A DNA stretch of 64,000 bases, taken from the NCBI GenBank assembly GCA_963848355.1, contig CAWKDG010000003.1, positions 4,346 to 68,345 of the forward strand, in the 5' to 3' direction. This DNA is from CAWKDG01 sp963848355 (GTDB lineage Bacteria; Actinomycetota; Acidimicrobiia; Acidimicrobiales; UBA8190). Both the position numbers and the translations under genes were made by a program. How positions within the stretch are numbered: position 1 is the first letter of the stretch; each line of letters starts with the position of its first letter. The notes below the pieces were generated by a model. That model did no database searches, was not told the DNA's origin, and was given only the letters and a program-made list of their open reading frames with translations. This document shows positions 51,700 through 61,244 of the stretch, in pieces.

Positions 51700-53763
51700 T
51701 TAGTTGGCGCCCAGCGCCCACGGGTTCGGGTACGTGTCCTGATTCGTGAAACCATCCGGCCCGGTTGTCGTCTCGGTCAGCTGAGTGAAATGCCCATCGA
51801 CAGGGTCAGATAATGTTATCGATGCGGGATAGGGGGTTTCGGGACCGGTCGCGCAGTCCGGGTTACAGCTCAGGTCCTCCCAGGTACCCTGACCGGATGC
51901 GCCTGTCGTCGTCCAGGAGGACCAAGTCAAGTTCGTGATGATGTTTGTGGAGTCGTTGCTGAAGTCGATGGTGCTGGGCTTGATACCGTCGAACGTCTCC
52001 CCTGGGGAGGAAATCTCCAACACAGGAATACCCGGCGGTGCTGCGGTGGCAAGGGTACACCCCGCCTCGGGGGAGTCCGCAACGCCGTGCGAGAGGTCGA
52101 GGGCGATGCTTTCTGGAACACCGAGCTCGACCATTTGGCAGGCCGCGTCGGAGCCACCCATCTGTCCGAATTCGACCCAGGCGCCACCTTGGACCGTGAA
52201 CACCGTGAAGCCATCGGTCGTTCCCACGTTTGGCCGGCTAATAAGCGCTACCGCCCAACCGTCGTCGCAGGTCACGTCGTAGGCGCCGGGGTCGTTGCCA
52301 TTGGCGCCAAAGCCGGCGTAGCTAGGATCGTCCGGGTTGAAGTGTTCCTTCGCAACTGCGGCCTGGAACAGAAGCGGAGCTTGGCAACTGGCGGTGGCGG
52401 TTCGGCTCACCGTGAGCACGTGAACTCCTCCCGTCTTCCAACCAACAATGCTCTCCAGCGTCAAGAACCCCGTCTGAACGATGTCCTCGAACACAGCGGC
52501 AACCGCGCCGGCCACGGCGGCCACCACACCGGGCGCTCCGAGGTCCACGACTGCCTCGGCGCAGGTGAACCCGAGAGTTGCCAGACTCTTGAGCGCTTCG
52601 GCCGTCAACGAGACAGTGGGAAGCGCAGCCGCTATCTGCGCGGCGCACGTTCCTCTTCCAATGGCAGCCAGATTCGATTTAGTCGCGGCAGAGCCAACGT
52701 CCGACTCGATAACGGTGAGTACCTGGATGGCCGAGTAGATTATCCCGGTCAGGTAAGAGACGGTGTCCAAGGAGGTCGTCACGCTGGACTTCTGGCCCGC
52801 AGGGAGCGGCAAGGTCACGTCGGCCTCGCTCCCACCCGGGATTACCTTGCCGACCAGACGACCATTACTGGCGGACAACAACGCTTGATCGATGTCGCCG
52901 AAGACGTCATCGGGCGGAACGAGAGCTATTGGTGAGCTGCCCGCATCTAGGTCAGTAGGAAACGCTAGCGTACTTACGACCTTCAGCGTCACCGCCGTGC
53001 TGCCATCATCCTGTCCGCAGAACTGAAGTGTGCCGTCATTTGGGGAGACGGTCACCTCCACGTCCGCGCCGTTACATGTCGGCGCCTTGCCCGTCAGCTT
53101 GACGACGCTGAAGATTGAGTCGACAGCGGCCTTCACGACAGCTTCGAGACCCGATTTGACGAAACGAAGCACTCCCCAGATCGACGACAAGAGCCCGGTT
53201 GTCTCTACGGAGCCTCCTGCTTCCCAGCCGTCAAGCATCTCGTGGGGTCCACTTGCGTCTGCAGTGAGGGCAGGCCGAGCGAGGTGCGCGCTGACGGTGT
53301 GGGAGGTGGGATCGTAGTTGCTGGCGACGGCAGTCCAGCCATCGTCCGCTGGGTTGTAGGTGGCAAGGAACGGGGTTGTGCCAGGGCTCTGAGCGGCCGA
53401 GACAGTCACCGATATGGTCGCCCCCATCACGCCGAGAGGACCTGTAACCGTGATCCGCTCTGGGGTGTCGAGTAGTTGGAGCGGATTAGACACAGGACCA
53501 GCCGAGGTCTGCACGCTCCTCGCGATGCCAACTTTGGCAGGAGCCGCGGTCACCGTCGAATGCTCTGATGCGGAAATTGAGATCGTGGTGCTGTCACTGA
53601 CCTTGTAAGTCCGGACGCCAGTGGCAGGTGAAGAGCAACTCGAAATCACGGTCGCGGCCATAGCGAAGGTAACAATGGTCGCTGCTCGTCTAATGCCGTT
53701 GCGATGCGACCCGCGCTGGCCACCTCCATGACGGGCGTCGTCCAGGGATCTCCTCAGCTTCAC
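51700..53763 (-). CDS. Secreted lipoprotein of unknown function
   Basis: 687 residues from GTG 53763; the frame is open to 53907. A lipobox-type signal (ATIVTFAMAATVISSC) lies about 40 residues in, after an Arg-rich segment; the upstream extension holds another lipobox-like run (MLGVGALLAAC), so the start is uncertain. The middle is a large unknown exported region with paired Cys. The end (LTWSSWTTTGASGQGTW, then CNPDCATG and a SITLSDPVDGHFTQL strand) resembles a small C-terminal beta module common in secreted actinobacterial proteins. The interval from here to 54196 carries no other gene. Confidence 0.6.
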   Translation of the reverse strand: MKLRRSLDDARHGGGQRGSHRNGIRRAATIVTFAMAATVISSCSSPATGVRTYKVSDSTTISISASEHSTVTAAPAKVGIARSVQTSAGPVSNPLQLLDTPERITVTGPLGVMGATISVTVSAAQSPGTTPFLATYNPADDGWTAVASNYDPTSHTVSAHLARPALTADASGPHEMLDGWEAGGSVETTGLLSSIWGVLRFVKSGLEAVVKAAVDSIFSVVKLTGKAPTCNGADVEVTVSPNDGTLQFCGQDDGSTAVTLKVVSTLAFPTDLDAGSSPIALVPPDDVFGDIDQALLSASNGRLVGKVIPGGSEADVTLPLPAGQKSSVTTSLDTVSYLTGIIYSAIQVLTVIESDVGSAATKSNLAAIGRGTCAAQIAAALPTVSLTAEALKSLATLGFTCAEAVVDLGAPGVVAAVAGAVAAVFEDIVQTGFLTLESIVGWKTGGVHVLTVSRTATASCQAPLLFQAAVAKEHFNPDDPSYAGFGANGNDPGAYDVTCDDGWAVALISRPNVGTTDGFTVFTVQGGAWVEFGQMGGSDAACQMVELGVPESIALDLSHGVADSPEAGCTLATAAPPGIPVLEISSPGETFDGIKPSTIDFSNDSTNIITNLTWSSWTTTGASGQGTWEDLSCNPDCATGPETPYPASITLSDPVDGHFTQLTETTTGPDGFTNQDTYPNPWALGAN

Positions 53764-54196
53764 ATTGCGACCATCCGTTACGGAGTTTACAGAACCGATG
53801 GGCAGTGTGCGCACGTACTCGACGCCCGAGGGAAAGCTCAGCCAAGCGTTCCGAAAACTGCGCGTCGTCGACGAGCACGCAGCCAGGAGTGCGCCGACAC
53901 CGAGCACGGTAACGTGGACTCGCGACGTGACACTTCATGCCTCTGGAATCTAGATCACTGCTGGCTCTGGCTCCTGCCCGCCACCTACGGGAGGATGACC
54001 CCCGAGCAGGAAGAGTCCGCCTGTGGCCGCCTCGTTGGGCTGTTCGTCGAGCTCAACCAACGCCGGACATTAGGGCGCACAGAGGTCTCCTCAGCTACTC
54101 CGGAGAGGAGCTATCGTTGGCTACGACCCAAACGACTCAAACCGGCCCGGTTCGCCGCGCTCGCGGCCGGAGCCTGCAGCTTGGGCCCGTCTCTAC

Positions 54197-54965
54197 GTGC
54201 GCCGAAATGATACAACTGACGTCGTGACCTTGACATCTGGCGAAACCGTTCTGGCCGAGGGCGAGCTCTATGTCCTGGTCGAGGCGGCAGACGCCTATCA
54301 GATATGGCTGGCCTCGGACTACCCGACGCAGCGCCGCAAGCGCACGCCCGACGATGAGTTCGTGCACAACGAGATTGGTTTTAAGGCGGCGAGGCGAGCG
54401 TTTGCCCTCCTCGAGCCCGGCGCCGCCGAGACAGAAGGCGATCCGTGGGTTGAAGATGAGAGATCATCGCTGGGATCTAAAGAGTCGGCATCGACGAAGT
54501 GCGCTGGCTGCGCCGCAGACCTCGGGCCCGAGCAAACGTTTTGTGCCGTTTGCGGCATGCCTGTGCGGATCATTCGGCGGCAGGTGATGGTGACGACGCG
54601 CTTCGAACTGGCTGGCTATCACATTGTGAAGGAACTCGGCGTCGTGACTGGCACCACGGTACGAGCTAGGAATCTCGGCTCGAAGCTCATCGCCGGGGTG
54701 ACTCAGAACTTTGGCGGTGAGCTCGGCGGCTACACGAGACTCCTCGCGGACGCCCGACAGGAGGCGTTTGAGCGCATGTGCTCCGAGGCCAGCGATGCGG
54801 GGGCTAACGCCATCGTATCGGCCAGCTTCAATACCGGCGAGCTCTTTGAGATTCGCTGTCGAGCTTCTCGCCTTCGGCACGGCAGTGGTTGTTGAGCCAC
54901 TTGAGGTGGGCCCGCAAACGGTATCGCGAGCGATCCGGTCAGACCAGACTTACAGAGACTCGTAG
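54197..54965 (+). pseudogene. Zinc-ribbon plus YbjQ-family protein with a late frameshift
   Basis: The main frame (stop at 54895) has an unknown N-terminal region (EGELYVLVEAADAYQIWLAS), a zinc ribbon CAGC...CAVC near residues 102-123, and a YbjQ/DUF74 domain (VVTGTTVRARNLGSKLIAGV, then GANAIVSASF). The last YbjQ strand, ELLAFGTAVVVEPL, is found in another frame from about 54858, so one base has been lost or gained near 54855. YbjQ folds form pentamers and are of unknown function. It may be a mutated gene or a sequencing error. Confidence 0.65.
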
Positions 54966-55114
54966 GCGTTTTCGAGGTGTCTCGGCGAACAACGGATGCC
55001 GGCCTCAGATGACGTTTGAGAAGGCGCCCTCGACGAGGTTCTTCGCGTTGCTCAAAACATTCCCGGCGCGGGTAGGGGCTGTTGAGGCAAGGTCGTCGAC
55101 ATGTCAGGCACTCG

Positions 55115-55270
55115 TCACCGGATGCCTTTCTGGCCCGCCAAGCGGAGTCACTAGCCGACCAGGAGATCTTTGAGGTCACGGTGGGCCACGTGAATGTGGG
55201 CCAGAGTGCCCTGGAGTCGTACTACCGGTCGCATCTGACCCAGGTGGCCCAGGAGTGCCTGAACGTGATC
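55115..55270 (+). other. Coding-like remnant
   Basis: One frame (FLARQAESLADQEIFEVTVG, then ESYYRSHLTQVAQECLNVI) has strong G/C bias in codon third positions but no proper start and no family that I recognise. It is likely a gene fragment in an IS-rich area. Nothing else is seen in 54966-55387. Confidence 0.35.
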
Positions 55271-55387
55271 AGCCTGTCGAGAATCCGGCGATCGACATTT
55301 TGGACCTCTTTACCCCACATTGGGCATCGGCGGCGGCAGCAACGGGGACCTTAGTGAGCCGGTGACGGAACGGACGATGGTCACCGG

Positions 55388-55537
55388 TCATCCACCTCCG
55401 TAGGTGCACGTTTGAGTGGCACACGGGCCGGTACCGTTGGTGACTGTGTGATTGATTATGGCGATTACGAGGCCCAGGGTGAGAATCACAGCGATAATCA
55501 CTGCGACCCATCGACCGTGTGGGTGCCGAGAACCCAT
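55388..55537 (-). CDS. Small single-pass membrane protein
   Basis: 49 residues from ATG 55537, starting 9 bases after the transposase stop. A short basic head, one strong hydrophobic helix (VAVIIAVILTLGLVIAII) and an outward Cys-containing tail TGPCATQTCTYGGG. It is probably part of the same mobile unit as the transposase. The function is unknown. Confidence 0.55.
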   Translation of the reverse strand: MGSRHPHGRWVAVIIAVILTLGLVIAIINHTVTNGTGPCATQTCTYGGG

Positions 55538-55546
55538 CCAACGAGG

Positions 55547-56706
55547 TCAGGCGACGAGCCGGTACTCGTGGATGAGTCCGCCGAGGATTGCCGTTGGTCG
55601 CAGGCCCGTCATGCCCGGATCGTGGATTGGAACCGGCGTAACACCCAGGGACTGTGGAGCCTGCTGATCCAGAGCGCGGTGGGGTGACTGTTGTAGTGAG
55701 AGATGTATTCGGCCAGGATCTGTTCGAGATGGCGGCTTCCGAAAATGAGCATCCGGTCGAGGCACTCTCGGCGCACGGTACCCACGAACCGTTCGGCGAA
55801 CGCATTCGCTCGAGGGGCCCGCACCGGTGTCTTGATGATGCGGATGCCCTCGGAGCGGAACACCTCGTCGAAGCTGTTGGTGAACTTCGTGTCTCGGTCC
55901 CGGATGAGGAACCTGGCTGCTCGGCTGCTTTCGGCCAGGACGAAAGACAGGTTGCGAGCCTGCTGGGTGACCCACTCCCCCACCGGGTTGGCAGTGACGC
56001 CCGAGAGGTGGATCCTCCGAGTGTCGATCTCGATGAAGAACAGCACGTAGAGACGGCGGAGAAGCACCGTGTCGACGGTGAAAAAGTCGCAGGCCAGCAT
56101 GGTTGTCGCCTGGGCCTTCAGGAACTCCGACCAGGTCGGACCCGATCGCCTGGGTGCCGGCTCGACTCCGTGCCGACGCAGGATGGCCCACACGGTCGAC
56201 GGCGCCAACCGGACTCCGGCGGCAGCCAGCTCCCCGTGAATCCGCCGGTATCCCCAGGTGGGGTTCTCCCGGGCTAGGCGAAGAACTAAGGAGACGGTGC
56301 CAGTGGGCAGCGCCGGTCGCCCAGGCCGTCGGTGGGCGTAGGTCCACTTCCGTCGGACCAGATCCCGATGCCATCGGAGCAGGGTGTCGGGTTCGACGAA
56401 GAAGCGCTTCTGACGAGCCGCCGAGAGCACTCGGCTCAGCCCGGCGAGCACGGCCCGGTCGGGCCAACGAAGAGCGGGCCGTGTCACCTGGCGCCGCAAG
56501 ACAGCAAGCTCGTGGCGCAGTACGACGACCTCGATGGCCAGGTCCTCTTGCCTCCTCCTCGACGGCCGGATCAGCTGGAGGACACGAACGAAGGCCAGGT
56601 ACAGGAAGGAGAGCGCCACGCTCTCATCTTTGCTCTCGAGGAAAGGTTGTCGAAAGTCCAGGTGAGCGACCCGGACGGCATTCTCGGCACCCACAGCATC
56701 GGTCAT
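55547..56706 (-). pseudogene. Integrase-core (rve) transposase with a C-terminal frameshift
   Basis: Helical N terminus (EDLAIEVVVLRHELAVLRRQ), helix-turn-helix (TWGYRRIHGELAAAGV) and an rve DDE core: ACDFFTVD, IRDRDTKF, then AERFVGTVRRECLDR with the Glu. After HYNSH the conserved ending (PHRALDQQAP to GGLIHEYRLVA) continues in a second frame to stop 55547, so a C has been lost in the run near 55683. The exact start is unclear (GTG 56622 is also plausible). The enzyme is probably inactive in its present form. Confidence 0.78.
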
Positions 56707-56906
56707 TGCCGAAAGCCAACCCGGACCCGAGTCAGACCGGCATCTCGGTGCCCTCGTGCAGATTGAGGACAGGAGCTCGTTCGGCTCCCTATCTATAATC
56801 GCGATATCACCATGCCAAGGTGCCGCGATCTGCATTTTGGTGCCCTACAATACGTGAGCCAGATTTCCCAACGGGCGCGCTCACCACAGCGATATCATTT
56901 ACCTCA

Positions 56907-58469
56907 ATGTCTCCTCGTCTTGAACTTAAGGATCTCCGACCGTGGGAGTCCCTAACGAGCAATCAACTTGGACTCATGTCGGAATCCCGACAGAGCTTAC
57001 GACGGCAGTACGCAGTTCTGCCTACGGATCAGAGTCACATAGATGAATCTGGAATCCAGTTGTCTCTCGACTTGGCCGCTCTTGAGCGTGAGCTGGGGGA
57101 GCTAACTAACGCTCGTCGACTACAGCGGGAGGCTGCCGTGACTCTGAGAAATAGATTCGGGAACGAGGATCCTTTAACTAGGATGGCGTTCTTCGAGCTA
57201 GCCGTTACGCTCTACTTCATGGGAAGCCTCCAAGAGTCGGGGGCTCTGCTAGACGATTTGCACAACTTCTTTGGTAGGACTCTCGGATACAATCACCCAC
57301 AGACTCTTCGAGTCGTTGTCGCGTTGTCAGCAATACGCTTTGCTAGCTGCGACTTCTCACAGGCAAGGCAATTCGACGAAGACGTACTCGCTTTGCGTCG
57401 GGAAAGCGAGGGGGATCGACATCCCAATACTCTTCTTTCAATGCGCGGGCTCGCCTTATCATTGGCAAACCTAGGCAGTGGGCACCAAGCAATATCACTC
57501 CTCGAAGCCGTACTTGAGGCATATAGACGTGACCTTGACACAGAACATGTCGACACAGCGCAAGTCGAAGTGGAACTCGCTGCGTGTTTGTTGGATTCGG
57601 ACTCTGCAAAGGCTGGTCCTCTCGTAGAACATGCGATGACTGTATTCCATAACGAAGTTGGAAGCGGTCACCCCTTGGCCCTCGGGGCCAACATCCTACA
57701 GTCACTTTTATCAGTGACATCAGGAGATCGAAGCGTGTTCGACCAACTTGACCGCTCGTCCCTACCTCGAGTGCGGAGCCGCTTCGGCATTTGCCATCCC
57801 CTTGTTGTCGGCACCGTGCGGTACCTTACATTGTTTCACATCGCACATGGAGAACTTCAAGAAGCACTTGAAGTGAACGAACAGTTGCTCCGTGATCTTT
57901 ACGTCAGTTCCCGGGATGATATTGAAGTCCTCGCCACAATACAGGCGCAAGCGGATCTGCTTTCACAATTGGGTAGGGCCTTCGAGGCTGTCGAGATCCA
58001 GCGACACCTAGTGAATAGAATGAAGGACCGCCTCGGGCTGGATAACCTCGACACCCTCGTTGCTGAAGCAATGCTTGGACAAAGACTTATTGCGATGGGA
58101 CAAGTTCTTGAGGCTCGAGACGTCTTATCAAACGCTGCCGAAAATCTCCGACGCACTCATGGTCCGAATAGACCGGAAACCATCATGGTCGAGACGGAAC
58201 TTGCCCTATTGTCGAACAGGCTTGGCGATCTCGACTTTGCTCTTTCGACCATTGAGCGTTCTATGACTAGTGTTAACGGCACCCTCCGAGAGTCAGACAT
58301 TATTGCTATTCGATCAACGTGGGTATATGCGGAGATCTTGGTTTCGGCCGGTCAGATACACCCTGCGCGTAGGATCGCAGACAAAGCCCTCGACGTTGCC
58401 ACACGGTCACTGGGTGCCGGAAATCCGCTTACTCTGGAACTCCTTAATTTGATAACGAGAATCGCATGA
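56907..58469 (+). CDS. Tetratricopeptide-repeat protein, AT-richer than its surroundings
   Basis: 520 residues from ATG 56907; the open frame begins at 56820, where it abuts transposon DNA. It is made of ~42-residue paired-helix TPR units (LDLAALERELGELTNARRLQ, AVTLRNRFGNEDPLTRMAFFEL, and so on), like the C-terminal half of NB-ARC/TPR signalling proteins. No NB-ARC domain precedes it, so it may be the tail of a larger gene cut by the neighbouring element. G+C is clearly lower than in the hydrogenase region, as is that of the next gene, suggesting joint acquisition. Confidence 0.72.
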   Translation: MSPRLELKDLRPWESLTSNQLGLMSESRQSLRRQYAVLPTDQSHIDESGIQLSLDLAALERELGELTNARRLQREAAVTLRNRFGNEDPLTRMAFFELAVTLYFMGSLQESGALLDDLHNFFGRTLGYNHPQTLRVVVALSAIRFASCDFSQARQFDEDVLALRRESEGDRHPNTLLSMRGLALSLANLGSGHQAISLLEAVLEAYRRDLDTEHVDTAQVEVELAACLLDSDSAKAGPLVEHAMTVFHNEVGSGHPLALGANILQSLLSVTSGDRSVFDQLDRSSLPRVRSRFGICHPLVVGTVRYLTLFHIAHGELQEALEVNEQLLRDLYVSSRDDIEVLATIQAQADLLSQLGRAFEAVEIQRHLVNRMKDRLGLDNLDTLVAEAMLGQRLIAMGQVLEARDVLSNAAENLRRTHGPNRPETIMVETELALLSNRLGDLDFALSTIERSMTSVNGTLRESDIIAIRSTWVYAEILVSAGQIHPARRIADKALDVATRSLGAGNPLTLELLNLITRIA

Positions 58470-58511
58470 GCGACCTAGAACATTACTCTCCGTTAGGAAC
58501 GTTCATTTGAG

Positions 58512-59027
58512 GTGATGCATGTACCGAAGGTCATGAATATGGATTCGATTCAAGTCATACCCACAACGCCAAAGACAGGGGGTTTTGCAGTGGGCGGCGA
58601 TATTTCGATACAAGTAATGTTAGCCCAGGCAGTACTCGTGGAGAACAATAAGCTTCACATACTTGGAGGCGGCTGCGATTCCTTTAAAGTGGGACAAGCG
58701 CAAGCTGTAGCAGTGCTTGCCACCGTTCCTTGGAATCAGGCGAACCGGCGCTTTCATTGGGAACTAGCGTTGCTCGATGCTGACGGAAGGAACGTAGTTA
58801 GTAAGATGGGCGGTGTCTTGAGAGACGTAAGAATTTCGGATCAATTTTCGGTTAGTCCAGTTACGGACGTCCCGCCTGGGAGCCCGATCAAGCTTGCATT
58901 CGAAGTGTCCATAGGCCCAAGTCCTCTACCCGCTGGTCGGTACGTCTGGCGGTTCTCATTGGATGGTGTCGAGAAAGAGGAATGGAGCCTTCCTTTCTCA
59001 TTCACCAATCAGGAGATCGATCGGTGA
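58512..59027 (+). CDS. DUF6941-like protein
   Basis: 171 residues. From residue ~30 it matches a family that I recall as DUF6941: QAVLVENNKLHILGGG, PWNQANRRFHWELALLD, PLPAGRYVWRFSLDG. It looks like a single beta-sandwich with no catalytic motif. It shares the low G+C of the TPR gene 42 bases upstream, and the two probably form an acquired pair. The start may be later (ATG 58533). The function is unknown; co-occurrence with a TPR regulator hints at a sensing or defence-type system, but this is speculation. Confidence 0.6.
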   Translation: MMHVPKVMNMDSIQVIPTTPKTGGFAVGGDISIQVMLAQAVLVENNKLHILGGGCDSFKVGQAQAVAVLATVPWNQANRRFHWELALLDADGRNVVSKMGGVLRDVRISDQFSVSPVTDVPPGSPIKLAFEVSIGPSPLPAGRYVWRFSLDGVEKEEWSLPFSFTNQEIDR

Positions 59028-59039
59028 TCTTCTGGAGTC

Positions 59040-59252
59040 TCTAGCTACCGTCGTGGCGGGAACCGAGCGGCAGTAGCCGTGGCTCACTCCATCGTCGTCT
59101 CCGCCTGGTGGATCCTCACCACCGGAAGACCCTATGAAGACCTCGGGGCCGATTGGTTCTCTCGGGAAGCGAATCCTCAAGCCGAGACTCGTCGATTGGT
59201 CCGACGCCTGGAGGCCCTCGGGCATCGCGTTCTCGTCGATCCTGCTGCCTAA
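59040..59252 (+). pseudogene. C-terminal fragment of an IS110-family transposase
   Basis: One frame reads RRGGNRAAVAVAHSIVVSAW, then TTGRPYEDLGADWF and RRLEALGHRVLVDPAA followed by TAA, the usual end of IS110-type enzymes. All of the upstream part is missing. Confidence 0.65.
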
Positions 59253-59285
59253 CACTGCAGGGGCCATTTGCGCCAGGGGATCATT

Positions 59286-59570
59286 TCACCCCAGCAGGTC
59301 GCGCTCCATGGTCAGGCGCTTCACCTCCCGGCGCAGCCTGGCCATCTCCTCACGGTCCTCGGTGGTGGACCCCTCCCGCTCACCCCGGTCGATGCGCTCC
59401 TGACGGACCCAGTTGGCCAGTGTCTGGCTCACGATCCCGAGCTCCCGGGCTACGTCGGCCACGGTGCGTTGCTGGTCAATGACCAGGGCCGCTGCGTCCC
59501 GGCGGAACTCCTTCGGGTACCTGCCTCGCCGTATGACCGGCGTCGGCTTCTCTTCGGTCACTGTTGGCAT
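59286..59570 (-). pseudogene. Truncated IS3-family orfA
   Basis: 94 residues: a helix-turn-helix (VADVARELGIVSQTLANWV) and a leucine-zipper tail ending LTMERDLLG, where orfA would normally continue. No orfB follows. The upstream end (CGTTGGCCGGACACC on the minus strand) looks like an IS3-type terminal repeat. Confidence 0.75.
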
Positions 59571-59601
59571 GACTACCTCCTATTCGAGGTGTCCGGCCAA
59601 C

Positions 59602-60330
59602 GGGGGGATGCTCACGGGCAACGCCGCTCCTTTCAACGCCGCTGACCACGTGACCCTCTTGGAGCTGGCCCTGGCCCAGTTGCCGGTGACGTCCGACGGA
59701 GAAGACCCCGAAGGTGGCGTGGCCATGCTGGTGCGGACCGACTCGGCCGGGGCCAGCCACGCCTTCGTCGAGGCCCTGCGGGAGAGGGGCATCGTGTTCT
59801 CCCTGGGCTTCCGGGTGAGCGAGGACGTCCGACTCGCTATCAGTGACCTGCCCGCATCGGCCTGGATGGAGGCCATGGACGCCGACATGGAGCCGAGAGA
59901 CGAAGCCCAGGTGGCCGAGCTCACCGAAGGCGTCGACCTCTCGGCCTGGCCTCCAGGCACCCGCATGATCCTGCGGCGGGAGTTGCCCCACCCCGGCGCC
60001 ACCTTCAACCTCTTCGATCCGAACGGTTACAGACACCAGGTGTTCATCTGCGACTCGGCCGACCCCGACATCGCCTACCTGGAAGCCCGACACCGGGGAC
60101 ATGCCCGGGTGGAAGACCGCATCCGCTGCGCCAAGGACACGGGACTGAGAAACCTCCCCTTCCCCGCCTTCGAGAACAACGCCTGCTGGGTGGAGCTGGT
60201 GCTCATGGCCCAGGACTTGATCGCCTTCACCCAGGGTCTCGTCTCGAGCACCGTCGCCCGGCGGCGACTTGAGTCAACGGCCCAGATCTTGGACGGGCCG
60301 ATACGCATCACGGTGGGAAGTGAAGGTCCT
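59602..60330 (+). pseudogene. Internal fragment of an IS1380-family transposase
   Basis: Begins abruptly at GGMLTGNAAPFNAADHV and runs through VAMLVRTDSAGASHAFVEAL, RRELPHPGATFNLFD and NNACWVELVLMAQDL, a typical IS1380 middle. N and C termini are missing; after ~60270 the match fades. The upstream part of this frame is only shadow of the IS3 orfA. Confidence 0.72.
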
Positions 60331-60396
60331 CCACGGTTTGGGTCCGCACGACCCTTACACCCCCTCCGCACGATCGGAACGGCTGGAACGAGATGA

Positions 60397-60872
60397 CTTT
60401 GGAGGGGGTTCGATTCTGAAGAATCACAGGGAGCTGGCATGACGTTCCTGCATGCAGCGGGTCTCCACATTGACGCCCCCTTTGTGGCCGGACCGCTTAG
60501 GGCGCCGGTCGACGAGATTGGGGCACAATCAGGAGGGCTGGATAGAGCCTCGTACGCACGGCTCCTGACCAAGCGGTCGATCTGGTCGTCTTGAACGGTG
60601 ACTCTTCGACGACGACCGGCAGGACGTTGGGACCGGCCTCCTCGGCCAGGTAGCTCGGCTCCATGAAGGTTCTATTCCGGTCGTGGTGGTGGCATGCAAC
60701 CATGATGCCGCAAACAAAACCAGTCGCCACCTCACGATGTCCCGAACATCACCACCTTTTCCGACGCCAAACCGCAGCGTGACGATCTTTCGTTGCACCA
60801 CCTCCAACGAGCCCCCTCGGGTGAAGCGCTGAATCGCCGCAGGCTCTCGCCGGGACGCGTATCGTCCCGTCC
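60397..60872. other. Interval without a supportable gene
   Basis: Lies between IS remnants and the RES gene. Short frames on the minus strand have no recognisable content. Confidence 0.45.
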
Positions 60873-61244
60873 GTGGGGCACGCCAAACGAATGATGGAAG
60901 AGGCGGAAACCAGGATGTTCTGGCCTTCCGGCGACGTCGTATGTCGGGAGCACGTTCTGGATCAGTTCCTCCTGGATCAGCTTCAGGACGTCCAGAGCGA
61001 CTCGGCCTGTGTACTCTGCGGTCAGCTCCCGACAAGCTATGTCGACTCCGACATCGTCCAGGATCTCGTTGTGGCAGTGATCAAGGAGTACCGACGGCGG
61101 GCGATCGACGAACTGTTCCTCGACCCAGAGACCGAAAGCGGCTACGCGCTCCCCAACGAACACATCGAGAATACGTCAGATGTAGTGAACAATCTCTTTG
61201 CGGACGCACTCGACGACCTTCTTCTGGAATACGTCGGCGGCAAC

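Noticed and set aside
60529..61163. Minus-strand frames before the RES gene
   Set aside because: They are antisense to the RES gene start or lack any recognisable content.
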